This document shows, piece by piece, positions 45,705 through 53,673 of a stretch of 64,000 bases of DNA; within the stretch, counting starts at the first letter, position 1, and every line of letters begins with the position of its first letter. This stretch comes from Nibribacter ruber. GTDB taxonomy: Bacteria > Bacteroidota > Bacteroidia > Cytophagales > Hymenobacteraceae. The DNA lies in NCBI RefSeq assembly GCF_009913235.1, contig NZ_CP047897.1:372001-436000 (forward strand), given 5' to 3'. The translations under genes were made by a program, and so were the position numbers. The notes under the pieces are model-generated. The model ran no database searches. It had not been told where the DNA came from and saw nothing but the letters and a program-made list of their open reading frames with translations.

Positions 45705-46598
45705 ATGAGCAATTATTCAGAACCTATGCTGCGCGATGGCGCTTTTATTGGAAAAACCATCATCATCACGGGCGGCGGCACCGGACTGGGCAGGTCTATG
45801 GGCACTTATTTATTAAAACTGGGAGCCAATCTGGTCATCACTAGTCGCAAGCTGGACGTGCTGGAGAAAACCGCTGCCGAAATGATGCAAGAAACCGGCG
45901 GGCAGGTACTGGCCGTAGCCTGTGATGTGCGCAAGCCATTGGAGGTAGAGGCCATGGTCAAGGCCACCCTGGATCGGTTTGGTGCCGTGCACGGCCTGGT
46001 AAACAATGCCGCTGGCAACTTCATCAGCCCTACGGAGCGGCTGAGCCCCAAGGCCTTTGACGTTATCGTAGACATCGTCCTGAAGGGCAGTTATAACTGT
46101 ACGCTCCTTCTGGGTAAACATTGGATTGAACAGAAGCAGCCGGGCACTTTCCTGAACATTGTGACAACCTACGCCTGGACAGGCTCTGGCTACGTGGTGC
46201 CTTCTGCCACGGCCAAGGCCGGCGTGCTGGCCATGACACGGTCGCTGGCTGCCGAATGGGCCAAATACGGCATCAGGTCCAACGCCATTGCCCCCGGGCC
46301 TTTCCCCACTGAGGGGGCCTGGAGCCGTCTTTTCCCAGAGGCACTCGCTGAGAAACTGGACCCCTTGCAGCGTATTCCTTTGAAGCGCTACGGCGAGCAT
46401 CAGGAATTGGCCAACCTGGCGGCTTATCTGCTCTCAGACTTCTCGGCGTACGTGAACGGAGAGGTCATTACCATTGACGGGGGGGAGTGGCTGTACGGCG
46501 GTGGCGAGTTCAACAATCTGGATCAGGTGCCGCAGGAAATGTGGGACGTAGTGGAGCAGATGGTGCGCGGCAAGAAGCCTGCAGACGGAAAGGAATAG
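45705..46598 (+). CDS. SDR oxidoreductase, 2,4-dienoyl-CoA reductase type
   Basis: A 297-residue short-chain dehydrogenase. The NADP-binding TGGGTGLGRSM and NNAAGNF motifs are clear. The usual YxxxK is replaced by SATAKAG, as in 2,4-dienoyl-CoA reductases (DECR), and the C-terminal TIDGGEWLYGGGEFN also matches that subgroup. It would reduce 2,4-dienoyl-CoA during beta-oxidation of unsaturated fatty acids. The next gene follows after 3 bp (operon). Recognition as an SDR is certain; the substrate class is probable. Confidence 0.88.
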   Translation: MSNYSEPMLRDGAFIGKTIIITGGGTGLGRSMGTYLLKLGANLVITSRKLDVLEKTAAEMMQETGGQVLAVACDVRKPLEVEAMVKATLDRFGAVHGLVNNAAGNFISPTERLSPKAFDVIVDIVLKGSYNCTLLLGKHWIEQKQPGTFLNIVTTYAWTGSGYVVPSATAKAGVLAMTRSLAAEWAKYGIRSNAIAPGPFPTEGAWSRLFPEALAEKLDPLQRIPLKRYGEHQELANLAAYLLSDFSAYVNGEVITIDGGEWLYGGGEFNNLDQVPQEMWDVVEQMVRGKKPADGKE

Positions 46599-46601
46599 GC
46601 C

Positions 46602-47057
46602 ATGCCCACCTTGGAAGACTCTGTACTCATAGCCGCTCCGCAGGAACACTTATTCTGGCTTTCTCAGGACTACAACCAGCGACTCCTGTGGGACAAGTAC
46701 TTGCGCGTGGCCCGCTTGAACCACGGCCTTGCCAAGGCGGGCAAAGGAGTGGAGGCCTACTGCGAAAGCCGTAAGGGCATTGGCATGACGGTGCGGTATG
46801 TGAGCTTTAACCCGCCGCAGCAGGTAGCCATGGAAATGACCCAAGGACCCTGGGTGTTTGAGAAGTTCTCTGGCAGCTGGCGGTTTAAGGAAGAAGAATC
46901 TGGGCAGACGCGCGTTTACTTTCGGTACAACTTTCAGGCTAAAGCGAGCTTTCTTCCTAAACTCTGGTTGAACCCGGTGCTTGCCTGGCTATTGCGTCAT
47001 GATTTGCGCAAACGGCTGCACTGCTTTAAGACTGCGGTAGAAACCCAACAACTGTAA
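46602..47057 (+). CDS. SRPBCC (START-like) domain protein
   Basis: A 151-residue single-domain protein with the look of SRPBCC/polyketide-cyclase-like folds. It has the N-terminal DSVLIAAPQEHLFWLSQDYNQRLLWDKYL, a central beta region (MTVRYVSFNPPQQVAMEMTQGPWVFEKFSGSW) and a long C-terminal helix. Such proteins bind hydrophobic ligands. It is co-transcribed with the dienoyl-CoA-reductase-like SDR (3-bp gap), suggesting a link to fatty acyl metabolism (inference). Confidence 0.8.
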   Translation: MPTLEDSVLIAAPQEHLFWLSQDYNQRLLWDKYLRVARLNHGLAKAGKGVEAYCESRKGIGMTVRYVSFNPPQQVAMEMTQGPWVFEKFSGSWRFKEEESGQTRVYFRYNFQAKASFLPKLWLNPVLAWLLRHDLRKRLHCFKTAVETQQL

Positions 47058-47062
47058 AACAG

Positions 47063-47093
47063 AAATAGCCCGGAGCGTTTCCGGGCTATTTTC
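47063..47093. terminator. Terminator hairpin fused to palindrome copy 17
   Basis: A 12-bp stem (AAATAGCCCGGA and complement) with a 5-nt loop lies between convergent genes. Its 3' arm is the left arm of the palindrome copy. Confidence 0.8.
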
Positions 47094-47113
47094 ATGAAAA
47101 GAGGCTAAAAACG
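47076..47113. repeat. 38-bp palindromic repeat, diverged copy 17
   Basis: Reads CGTTTCCGGGCTATTTT and ends GAGGCTAAAAACG. Left-arm changes (TTTCC for TTTTT) match the terminator stem instead. Confidence 0.75.
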
Positions 47114-47115
47114 AC

Positions 47116-49392
47116 CTACTCTGATTTAGATCGCTTCTTGGATTTGCCTTCTTTCTGCTTTACTTCCACAGGTTCTTTTTTAACCGGCTCTGGTGTTTTG
47201 GCTGGAGCGTGCAGCACGGTCATTTCCTTTACTAAGTGCGTGGCCCCGGCAAACTTGTCAATGATGAAGAGCAGGTAGCGGGCATCCAGGGAGATGTTGC
47301 GCACGCGGTCTGGGTCATACATGATGTCAGACATGGTGCCTTCCCAGTTGCGGTCAAAGTTCAGGCCAATGAGCTCGCCCTTGGCGTTGATGACCGGTGA
47401 ACCCGAGTTGCCCCCCGTGGTGTGGTTGGTGGCAATGAAGGCCACGGGCATTTTGCCATCCTCGGCGTAAGGACCGTAATCTTTCTGCTGATAGAGCTCC
47501 CTCAGTTTTTCCGGCACCTCATAATCCAGGACATCAGACATGTTAGCTTTCTCCATGAGGCCGTCCAGGGTGGTGTAATAGTCATAGGTAATGTCCTCAG
47601 AAGGCTTGTACCCGTCAATCTCGCCGTAGGCCACGCGCAGGGTGGAGTTAGCGTCTGGATAGAATTTCTTGTCCTTCTGCATCTCCCGTAACCCCTGCAG
47701 GAACAAGCGGTTGAGCAGGGTGTTGTCATCGGTCATCTTGGTGTACATGGGCAGAATGTCTTTGCTGTACACTGCGTTAAAGCTTTGCAAAAGGCCAACG
47801 GCCGGGTCTGACAGGATTTTGGCCTTGATGTTGGCAGGCGACATTTTGAGCAAGGCCTGCACTTTCTCCAGGGCCACCAGGTTAGAGGAGCCATACAACT
47901 GGTTGGCATAGCCGGCCCAAGTGAATTTGCGCTCTTTCATGGCCTTGGTCAGTTGCAGGGGGTGGTACTTGGCATCAATGTCAATAGCGTACATCTCCAG
48001 GAGGCTGGCAAACACCTTCTTGTCTGTGGGCATGTTATAATCCTTGAAGTAAGAAGGTGCCGCCTCCAATAGCTGAGTGATTCTTTCCTGGATGTCCTCC
48101 CGCTGCTCTTCGGTCTGGGTGCCTTTCTGGATGGTCTCTGCCAGGTCCAGAAATCCTTGCGCGTAGTTCAAGAGCTCTACACCCAGCACGGCTTCCTGGT
48201 AATAGTCGCGGGTGAGGGTGATGTTGTTGGCCAGGTAGGTGTAGTTGATGTCAAACTGCGGAAGTACGTGCCCATAGGTGCGCTGCCGGCCGGTTTCCTG
48301 GGCCACCCAATGCGCAAACTGCTTTTCCAGGTCTTGGCGCTTGGCCACGGCGTCCAGCTTCTTGAGGCCGCGCATCTCTCCAATCCATCTTTTGTAGGAA
48401 TTGCTCACGCTGGCGTACTTGGCCGCGTACTGAATGCGCACCCGGTTGCTGGCAATCATGTCCTGCTCCAGCAAATGCAGGCGCATGGTTCTGATCTTCA
48501 CCTTAGCGGGATCAGAAACATCGGCAATTTCACTGATGGCCTGGGAGGGGAGGTATTCTGTGGTACGCGCCGGGAAACCAAATACCAGCGTAAAGTCACC
48601 GGGTTTTATGCCTGCCAAAGAAATGGGCAGGTGGTGCTTGGGGGTGTAGGGTTTGTTGTTGGGGGAATAATCTGCGGGTTTGTTGTCTGGGCCGGCATAA
48701 ATCCTGAAGATGGAGAAGTCTCCGGTATGGCGGGGCCACATCCAGTTGTCCGTGTCGCCGCCAAACCGCCCGATGGTCTCTGGCGGAGCGCCCACTAGGC
48801 GAATATCCCGGAAGGTCTCCGTGATGTACATGTAGTACTCATTGCCATAATAAAACGGGCGGATGATGGCGCCGTAGTGCGTGCCGTTGGTGGCGTTGTA
48901 CTGCACCTTCTTGATGTTGAACTGCACGCGCTGCTCTCTCTCTGCCTCTGAAAGGCTGGCTGGAATATCTCCCAGGATGAGCTTGGTCACGTCTTCCATG
49001 CGCACAATGAAGGTGGCGGTGAGGCCGGGGTTGGGCTTCTCCTGGTCTTTGGTCATGGCCCAGAAACCGTTGGTGAGCAGGTCGTTCTCCACTGAGCTGT
49101 GGGATTGGATCTGGCCGTAGCCGCAGTGGTGATTGGTGAGCAGCAGGCCCTGGTTGGAAATGATCTCACCGGTACAGCCGCTGCCAAACTGCACAATGGC
49201 GTCTTTCAAGCTTGATTTATTGACAGAATATATGTCTTCCGCGGAGAGGCGCATGCCTTTCTTTTGCATGTCTGCCTCGTTCATCTGCTTGAGCAGCATT
49301 GGAAGCCACATGCCTTCGTCCGGGCGGGCCCACGCACTGAAAGAACTCAGCGCCAACAGCACTACCAGCCACAGGTGTTTCAGGTTACTCAT
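47116..49392 (-). CDS. dpp11: S46 dipeptidyl-peptidase, DPP11 type
   Basis: A 758-residue exported S46 peptidase that releases dipeptides in the periplasm. It has a signal peptide (HLWLVVLLALSSFSAWA), the N-terminal PDEGMW motif, His in LLTNHHCGYG and the nucleophile Ser in TGGNSGSPV. Eighteen residues after that Ser is Arg (LNFDRNWEG), the position that is Arg in Asp/Glu-specific DPP11 and Gly in DPP7. The Lys/Glu-rich C-terminal tail (EGKSKKRSKSE) is an unusual extension. The frame opens to 49446, but the ATG at 49392 fits the signal peptide. Confidence 0.93.
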   Translation of the reverse strand: MSNLKHLWLVVLLALSSFSAWARPDEGMWLPMLLKQMNEADMQKKGMRLSAEDIYSVNKSSLKDAIVQFGSGCTGEIISNQGLLLTNHHCGYGQIQSHSSVENDLLTNGFWAMTKDQEKPNPGLTATFIVRMEDVTKLILGDIPASLSEAEREQRVQFNIKKVQYNATNGTHYGAIIRPFYYGNEYYMYITETFRDIRLVGAPPETIGRFGGDTDNWMWPRHTGDFSIFRIYAGPDNKPADYSPNNKPYTPKHHLPISLAGIKPGDFTLVFGFPARTTEYLPSQAISEIADVSDPAKVKIRTMRLHLLEQDMIASNRVRIQYAAKYASVSNSYKRWIGEMRGLKKLDAVAKRQDLEKQFAHWVAQETGRQRTYGHVLPQFDINYTYLANNITLTRDYYQEAVLGVELLNYAQGFLDLAETIQKGTQTEEQREDIQERITQLLEAAPSYFKDYNMPTDKKVFASLLEMYAIDIDAKYHPLQLTKAMKERKFTWAGYANQLYGSSNLVALEKVQALLKMSPANIKAKILSDPAVGLLQSFNAVYSKDILPMYTKMTDDNTLLNRLFLQGLREMQKDKKFYPDANSTLRVAYGEIDGYKPSEDITYDYYTTLDGLMEKANMSDVLDYEVPEKLRELYQQKDYGPYAEDGKMPVAFIATNHTTGGNSGSPVINAKGELIGLNFDRNWEGTMSDIMYDPDRVRNISLDARYLLFIIDKFAGATHLVKEMTVLHAPAKTPEPVKKEPVEVKQKEGKSKKRSKSE

Positions 49393-49508
49393 CTTTTTTT
49401 GTTTGTCTTGCCTCAAAGGTACTAAATAACGCAGCTTGCACGGCAATATTTCACCCGAGCCAGGCAGAAATCAGACAAAGCGGTCACCTGTAAAGGCATA
49501 GAAAAAGC

Positions 49509-49546
49509 CGTTTTTGGTCTCTTTTCCAGAAAAGAGACCAAAAACG
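49509..49546. repeat. 38-bp palindromic repeat, copy 18
   Basis: Nearly perfect copy: CGTTTTTGGTCTCTTTT, centre CCAG, mirrored right arm. The pairing extends three more bases (AGC/GCT and beyond) on each side. Confidence 0.94.
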
Positions 49547-49594
49547 GCTTCCAGGGCCAAAGACCCGTTATTTTTTGCTGGGCGCTTGCCCTAT

Positions 49595-50032
49595 TTAAGA
49601 ATGGCCCAGGGCCTCTGCGCCCTGCTCCCAAACTTGAAATTTCTGCAGTTCCTCCTGAAACGCCGAGATAAACCAGGCCATCAGACTAAGGTCATCGGCG
49701 AAGCCCAGGATGGGAATGAAGTCAGGCACTATGTCCAGCGGAGTCACGACGTACAGCAGAACCGCCACGCCCAGCAGCAAGGACTTGGTGTTGATGTCAC
49801 GGTAGGTGCCGTTGGTGTAGGCTTTGACCAGGCGCATAAACCGCATCATTGTTCCTTTGATCTGCGCGAAACCGCTTTCATTGCTACTGGCAGAAGTCAG
49901 TTTCTCATACGCAGTGGTGAGCAACAAACCCACTTTGAAGGGCTTGCCCAGAATGCCGGTGGCTTTGCTGGTCAAAAACTTGAAGAATATATTCTTAGAT
50001 AAGGTGAATCCTTTGTCGGTTAGGGTACTCAT
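49595..50032 (-). CDS. YkvA/DUF1232 family membrane protein
   Basis: A 145-residue protein with the DUF1232 signature LLLGVAVLLYVVTPLDIVPDFIPILGFADDLSL near residues 85-117, a membrane-inserted hairpin. Amphipathic helices flank it. Function unknown; the family is widespread. The frame opens at 50056, but the ATG at 50032 is preferred. Palindrome copies lie on both sides. Confidence 0.88.
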   Translation of the reverse strand: MSTLTDKGFTLSKNIFFKFLTSKATGILGKPFKVGLLLTTAYEKLTSASSNESGFAQIKGTMMRFMRLVKAYTNGTYRDINTKSLLLGVAVLLYVVTPLDIVPDFIPILGFADDLSLMAWFISAFQEELQKFQVWEQGAEALGHS

Positions 50033-50105
50033 ATGAATGGGGTTGAAGTACAACAAATAATCTGGCAGATATACGGCTGTCTTGGTGCCTAGGATATGGA
50101 ACTGT

Positions 50106-50143
50106 CGTTTTTGGCTTGTTTTCAGGAAATTAAGCTAAAAACG
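50106..50143. repeat. 38-bp palindromic repeat, copy 19
   Basis: Copy starting CGTTTTTGGCTTGTTTT and ending TAAGCTAAAAACG, in the divergent gap between the DUF1232 gene and a small secreted-protein gene. Confidence 0.9.
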
Positions 50144-50150
50144 GATAGCC

Positions 50151-50181
50151 TTGGCTGGACTAGAAAAACTTACTATCTTTC
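50151..50181 (+). promoter_or_regulatory. Promoter TTGG-N19-TATCTTTC
   Basis: TTGG at 50151-50154 and TATCTTTC at 50174-50181 match the Bacteroidota promoter with standard spacing, 52 bp upstream of the next ATG. Confidence 0.5.
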
Positions 50182-50233
50182 TACTGCCCTAGGGCGTATC
50201 TGTGATAGCCTATTCTTCTCTTTTTAGGATTCA

Positions 50234-50563
50234 ATGAAAAAGATTATCCTGTCAGCTGCCATGTTATTGTTCTGCTGGAACGCCTTCAGCCAAACCACTC
50301 CTAAGCCATCACCTGGCTTAACAACCGCGCCGAGCCAACGACTTTCAGATAGCCAGCGTCTCCAACCAGGAGGGTTTCAGAAGCCTGGTTTGCCGTTGGG
50401 TCATACAGAGACGGAGCCGGTCCAAAGCCCGCTTTTGGTTCCTGCGCAGGCACTGGTGCACACTATGCCAGTGGCCAAACCCAAACCAGACAGGCAATAC
50501 GCAGCGCTTGCTTTGGCACCCGACTCTAACATGCTGTTCCATTTACGGGTAAAGAAGTCCTGA
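50234..50563 (+). CDS. Small secreted Pro-rich hypothetical protein
   Basis: A 109-residue protein with a clear signal peptide (MKKIILSAAMLLFCWNAFS) and a Pro/Gln/Thr-rich, probably disordered mature part ending in a short LALAPDSNMLFHLRVKKS segment. I do not recognise a family. It has a well-formed promoter in front. Likely a real small envelope protein of lineage-restricted type. Confidence 0.6.
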   Translation: MKKIILSAAMLLFCWNAFSQTTPKPSPGLTTAPSQRLSDSQRLQPGGFQKPGLPLGHTETEPVQSPLLVPAQALVHTMPVAKPKPDRQYAALALAPDSNMLFHLRVKKS

Positions 50564-50620
50564 GCAACCAGTCACTATCTTGAGTTCTGAGTGTAGGTTT
50601 AATATAATGTAGTAGTATAG

Positions 50621-50803
50621 ATGAAGTCCTCTTATAGATTGTATAGTAGTCTGTTAACTGTATTGATGGTTGCTATTTTGATTTTCATTTACAAAAGCAA
50701 TGACCACCTGGAATGCCAGGAGAGCAGCCGGAAGGAAGTGACGGCTTCAGGCTGTGAGGTAATCACCACCACGCATCATTGCCGGGAGCGGTTTGCCATA
50801 TAG
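50621..50803 (+). CDS. Possible small membrane protein
   Basis: A 60-residue frame with one membrane helix (LLTVLMVAILIFIY) and three Cys in a short polar tail. It starts 58 bp after the previous stop. No family recognised; coding status uncertain because it is short. Confidence 0.4.
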   Translation: MKSSYRLYSSLLTVLMVAILIFIYKSNDHLECQESSRKEVTASGCEVITTTHHCRERFAI

Positions 50804-50845
50804 AAGAGAAAATACTACCTGAAGGCGGCTTTGGGAGTTTTCCTC

Positions 50846-50877
50846 TTGGATGTATGGGAATAGTATTGCTACCTTCA
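50846..50877 (+). promoter_or_regulatory. Promoter TTGG-N20-TACCTTCA for DinB gene
   Basis: TTGG (50846-50849) and TACCTTCA (50870-50877) lie just upstream of the DinB-family ATG at 50900, giving a short leader. Confidence 0.4.
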
Positions 50878-50899
50878 AGTCTACTTGAACCTAAGCCCC

Positions 50900-51424
50900 A
50901 TGATCCCCAAACCCCAACCGTCTGAGTACCCTGCCTACTATGAGAAATACATCAACAACATCTCTGACAGCACCAACGTGCTGGACTTGTTGCATACCCA
51001 GCGGCAGGAAGTAGTGCAGCTGTTTGCGCGCGTGAGCGAGAGCGAGTCTAATTTTGCCTATGAGCCCGGTAAATGGTCCATCAAAGAACTTTTGGGCCAC
51101 ATGAACGACACCGAGCGGATCATGGCCTACCGCGCCTTGTGTTTTGCTCGCGGCGAGCAGCAACCGCTCCCTGGTTTTGACGAAAACGACTATGTGGTTC
51201 ACGCCAACTTCTCTGAGCGCACCCTCACCGATTTGGTGGAGGAGCATATGACCGTGCGTGCCGCCACAATTTCTCTGTTCAAAAGCCTGTCTACCGCTGC
51301 TCTGGGACGCTTGGGCAACGCGAACGGCAATCCCATGACCGTAGCCGCCCTAGCCTTCATCATCGCTGGCCATGAACGCCACCACCTCAACATCTTAAAA
51401 GAACGCTATCTGGCAAAGATTTGA
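50900..51424 (+). CDS. DinB family protein
   Basis: A 174-residue DinB/YfiT-type four-helix protein. The metal-binding His pattern is visible: LLGHMNDTERIMAYR near residue 60 and AGHERHHLNILKERY near 155. Other conserved parts are NFAYEPGKWSIKELL and FARGEQQPLPGFDENDYV. Members bind divalent metal and some are thiol-dependent S-transferases (bacillithiol or mycothiol type). The ATG at 50900 is preferred over an upstream TTG at 50885. It faces the PhoH gene convergently. Confidence 0.9.
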   Translation: MIPKPQPSEYPAYYEKYINNISDSTNVLDLLHTQRQEVVQLFARVSESESNFAYEPGKWSIKELLGHMNDTERIMAYRALCFARGEQQPLPGFDENDYVVHANFSERTLTDLVEEHMTVRAATISLFKSLSTAALGRLGNANGNPMTVAALAFIIAGHERHHLNILKERYLAKI

Positions 51425-51462
51425 TTAATTGCTGATTGTCTATTGTTGGGAATCAATGCACA

Positions 51463-51530
51463 AAAAATAAAGACCTCCGTTTTTGGGTTGTTTTCATGAA
51501 AACAACCCAAAAACGGAGGTCTTTATTTTT
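51463..51530. terminator. 68-bp perfect palindrome terminator carrying the repeat in its loop
   Basis: Terminator arms AAAAATAAAGACCTC and its complement flank a full palindrome copy, making one almost perfect 68-bp hairpin ending in a T-run in either direction. Located between convergent genes. Confidence 0.85.
51478..51515. repeat. 38-bp palindromic repeat, copy 20
   Basis: CGTTTTTGGGTTGTTTT, centre CATG, perfectly mirrored right arm; the most symmetrical copy. Confidence 0.95.
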
Positions 51531-51570
51531 ATATCCTATTGAAAAGCAATCAACAATCAGCAATTAACAA

Positions 51571-52950
51571 TTAAAGAAGGTCATTGGCTAGGTTGGCTAA
51601 TTCTGAACGTTCACCGCGCTGCAGGGTGATGTGGGCGTAAAGCGGGTGGTTCTTTACTTTATCTATGAGGTAGGAGAGCCCGTTGCTTTGGGTGTCCAGG
51701 TAAGGGGTGTCTATCTGGTAGATGTCTCCCGTGAAGATGATCTTGGTGTTTTCGCCGGCCCGGGAGATGATGGTCTTGATTTCGTGCGGGGTTAGGTTCT
51801 GGGCTTCGTCTACGATGAAGATGATGTTAGAGAGGCTTCGGCCGCGAATGTAGGCCAGCGGCGTTATGACCAGGCGGTCCTCGTCTACCATCTGTTTAAT
51901 GCGGTTGGCTTCTTTGCTATGGTCAGGAAACTGGTTCTGGATGAATTTTAGGTTGTCCCAGAGCGGCTCCATGTAGGGCCCAATCTTGGAGTTGGCATCG
52001 CCGGGCAAGAAGCCCAGGTCTCTGTTGCTGAGTGGCACAATGGGGCGGGCCAGGTAGATTTGGTTGTACTGTTCACGCTGTTCCAAAGCGCCCGCCAAGG
52101 CCAGTAACGTCTTACCCGTGCCCGCCACGCCCTGTATGGTGATGAGCTTGATGTCTGGGTGCAGCAGGGCATGCAGCGCGAACGTCTGTTCCGCGTTCCG
52201 GGGTTTTATGCCCACCGCCATCTGCTTGTCTACCCGTTCTAATACTCGTTCCTGTGGATTGTAATACGCTAAGGCAGAGGACTTATTGCTGCGTAAGATA
52301 AAGTAATGGTTGTCTGACGGTGGGTTGGGCAAGGCTTCCTCAATGGGGCAGGCGCCTTCGTCATACAGTTTGGAGATGACCGCCTGCGGAATGTTCTCCA
52401 GCAGGTCGTTGCCGCGGTACAGGTTGGTCACGTTCTGAATCTTGCCGGTCTCATAGTCTTCGGCGGCTAGGTTGAGGGCGCGGGCTTTCAAGCGTAAGTT
52501 GATGTCCTTGGTCACCAGGGCTACTTTGTAGTCTGGCATCTCGTGCTGAAGGAGGAGCGTGGCGTTCAGGATTTTGTGGTCGGCTTTGTTGTCATTGAAG
52601 ATCTTCTCAGCGTCTACCGGCGATCCGTGGTTCATGAGCACCTTGAACCGACCTTTGTTGGAGCCCTGTAGCGGAATCCAGGACTGCAGCATGTGCTCAT
52701 TGGAGAGGTCGTCTATGAACCGGATGAATTCCCGCGCCTCAAAGTTCTTGATGTCATTGCCCTTCTTGAAGTTGTCCAGCTCTTCCAGCACTGTGATGGG
52801 AATGGCCACGTCATGTTCGCCAAAATGCTCCACGGCACTGTGGTCATACAAAATCACCGAGGTGTCTAGCACAAATGCCTTCTTGGTTTTGGCGGCGGTT
52901 TTTTCTTTTAGGGCGCTAGTGCGCTTGCGGGGACTGGCTGGGCTTTTCAT
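51571..52950 (-). CDS. PIN-PhoH family ATPase/ribonuclease
   Basis: A 459-residue PhoH2-type fusion. Residues 25-150 are a PIN nuclease domain with acidic residues in FVLDTSVILYD, VLEELDNFKKG, NKADHKIL and LVTKDINLRLKA. Residues about 235-459 are the PhoH ATPase with Walker A GVAGTGKTLLALAGA (near 275), PIVPLSNRDLGFLPGD, Walker B FIVDEAQNLTPHEIKT and FTGDIYQID. PhoH2 proteins are RNA helicase/RNases, sometimes as toxin components; no antitoxin-like partner is upstream. The N-terminal 25 residues are Lys/Arg-rich. Confidence 0.93.
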   Translation of the reverse strand: MKSPASPRKRTSALKEKTAAKTKKAFVLDTSVILYDHSAVEHFGEHDVAIPITVLEELDNFKKGNDIKNFEAREFIRFIDDLSNEHMLQSWIPLQGSNKGRFKVLMNHGSPVDAEKIFNDNKADHKILNATLLLQHEMPDYKVALVTKDINLRLKARALNLAAEDYETGKIQNVTNLYRGNDLLENIPQAVISKLYDEGACPIEEALPNPPSDNHYFILRSNKSSALAYYNPQERVLERVDKQMAVGIKPRNAEQTFALHALLHPDIKLITIQGVAGTGKTLLALAGALEQREQYNQIYLARPIVPLSNRDLGFLPGDANSKIGPYMEPLWDNLKFIQNQFPDHSKEANRIKQMVDEDRLVITPLAYIRGRSLSNIIFIVDEAQNLTPHEIKTIISRAGENTKIIFTGDIYQIDTPYLDTQSNGLSYLIDKVKNHPLYAHITLQRGERSELANLANDLL

Positions 52951-53110
52951 GGCGGGTTACATTGGTGGTGCTTCCCTTAAGGTACAGACAATTAGCGCAC
53001 AAGTTGCCTTTTCATATGAAGATTGTTTTAAGTTTTCCTGGCTCCGGTGGAATATATTCCTCTTTCTATGTACCTTGAAATCTCAGGAAAAAAAGCGTCC
53101 CAGATTTTCT

Positions 53111-53593
53111 ATGAGGAAAAACATCCAAACAATGGCAGCGGTTTTGGGGGTATGGCTGCTGTGCGCAACGGCCGCGCCGGCGCTTGCCCTGGGGTGGCCC
53201 TGGAAGTGGAACCAGCTAGACAAAGAAGGTAACCGGCATGGCAAATGGCGGGTGTTTTATGAGCACAAGCCCGGGCAGGTGATGTCTCAGGGGCGCTATA
53301 AGCATGGCAAGGACCGGGGCACCTGGCGTACCTTCTCGCAGGACGGCCACCTGGAACGGCGCGAAAAATACACCCGCCGCGGCAAGCAGATCAAAACCAC
53401 TTTCTACTATCCCAACGGAAAAGTGGCACATGCGGGCTTGGCGTATTTGTTTGAAGAGGACGGTTACCTGATGTACAAGTGGCACGGGAACTGGCAGTAC
53501 TATGACTCTACCGGTGCCTGGGTGGGCTGGAAGGCGTTCCATAGGGGCAAGCCGCTTTCAGAAAAGCCCCTCACCACCAAACCAACAAAGTAA
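53111..53593 (+). CDS. Exported YwqK/MORN-like repeat protein
   Basis: A 160-residue exported protein: signal peptide (QTMAAVLGVWLLCATAAPALA) followed by about five short beta-hairpin repeats with the GNRHGKWRVFYEH, GQVMSQGRYKHGKDRGTWRTF and KTTFYYPNGKVAHAG patterns of YwqK/MORN-type proteins. Mature part is very basic and Trp/Tyr-rich. Function unknown; YwqK-like repeats often mediate binding at the membrane. The frame extends further upstream antisense to phoH, but only the part from 53111 is convincing. A TACCTTGA box lies at 53071-53078. Confidence 0.8.
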   Translation: MRKNIQTMAAVLGVWLLCATAAPALALGWPWKWNQLDKEGNRHGKWRVFYEHKPGQVMSQGRYKHGKDRGTWRTFSQDGHLERREKYTRRGKQIKTTFYYPNGKVAHAGLAYLFEEDGYLMYKWHGNWQYYDSTGAWVGWKAFHRGKPLSEKPLTTKPTK

Positions 53594-53606
53594 AGGTCCA
53601 GCCATT

Positions 53607-53644
53607 CGTTTTTAGCCTGTTTTCTGGAAAAGAAGCCAAAAACG
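53607..53644. repeat. 38-bp palindromic repeat, copy 21
   Basis: Starts CGTTTTTAGCCTGTTTT and ends GAAGCCAAAAACG; between convergent genes. Confidence 0.92.
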
Positions 53645-53673
53645 GCTATGTCTATCAACCAAGATTATACTTT

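Larger units (their letters stand above)
51425..51573. repeat. Nested inverted repeats between dinB-like and phoH-like genes
   Basis: An outer AT-rich inverted repeat (TTAATTGCTGATTGTC near 51425-51440 against GACAAT-like GATTGTTGATT on the opposite strand, 51548-51573) surrounds the long palindrome at 51463-51530. The outer arms belong to a second short repeat family, also seen near 35550 and 39065. Confidence 0.6.

Noticed and set aside
48157-48798. 213-codon plus-strand frame opposite the S46 peptidase
   Set aside because: Antisense to a certain gene; composition reflects codon bias of the opposite strand.
52559-53110. N-terminal extension of the YwqK-like frame
   Set aside because: This part is antisense to phoH and lacks homology; the signal peptide begins at 53111.
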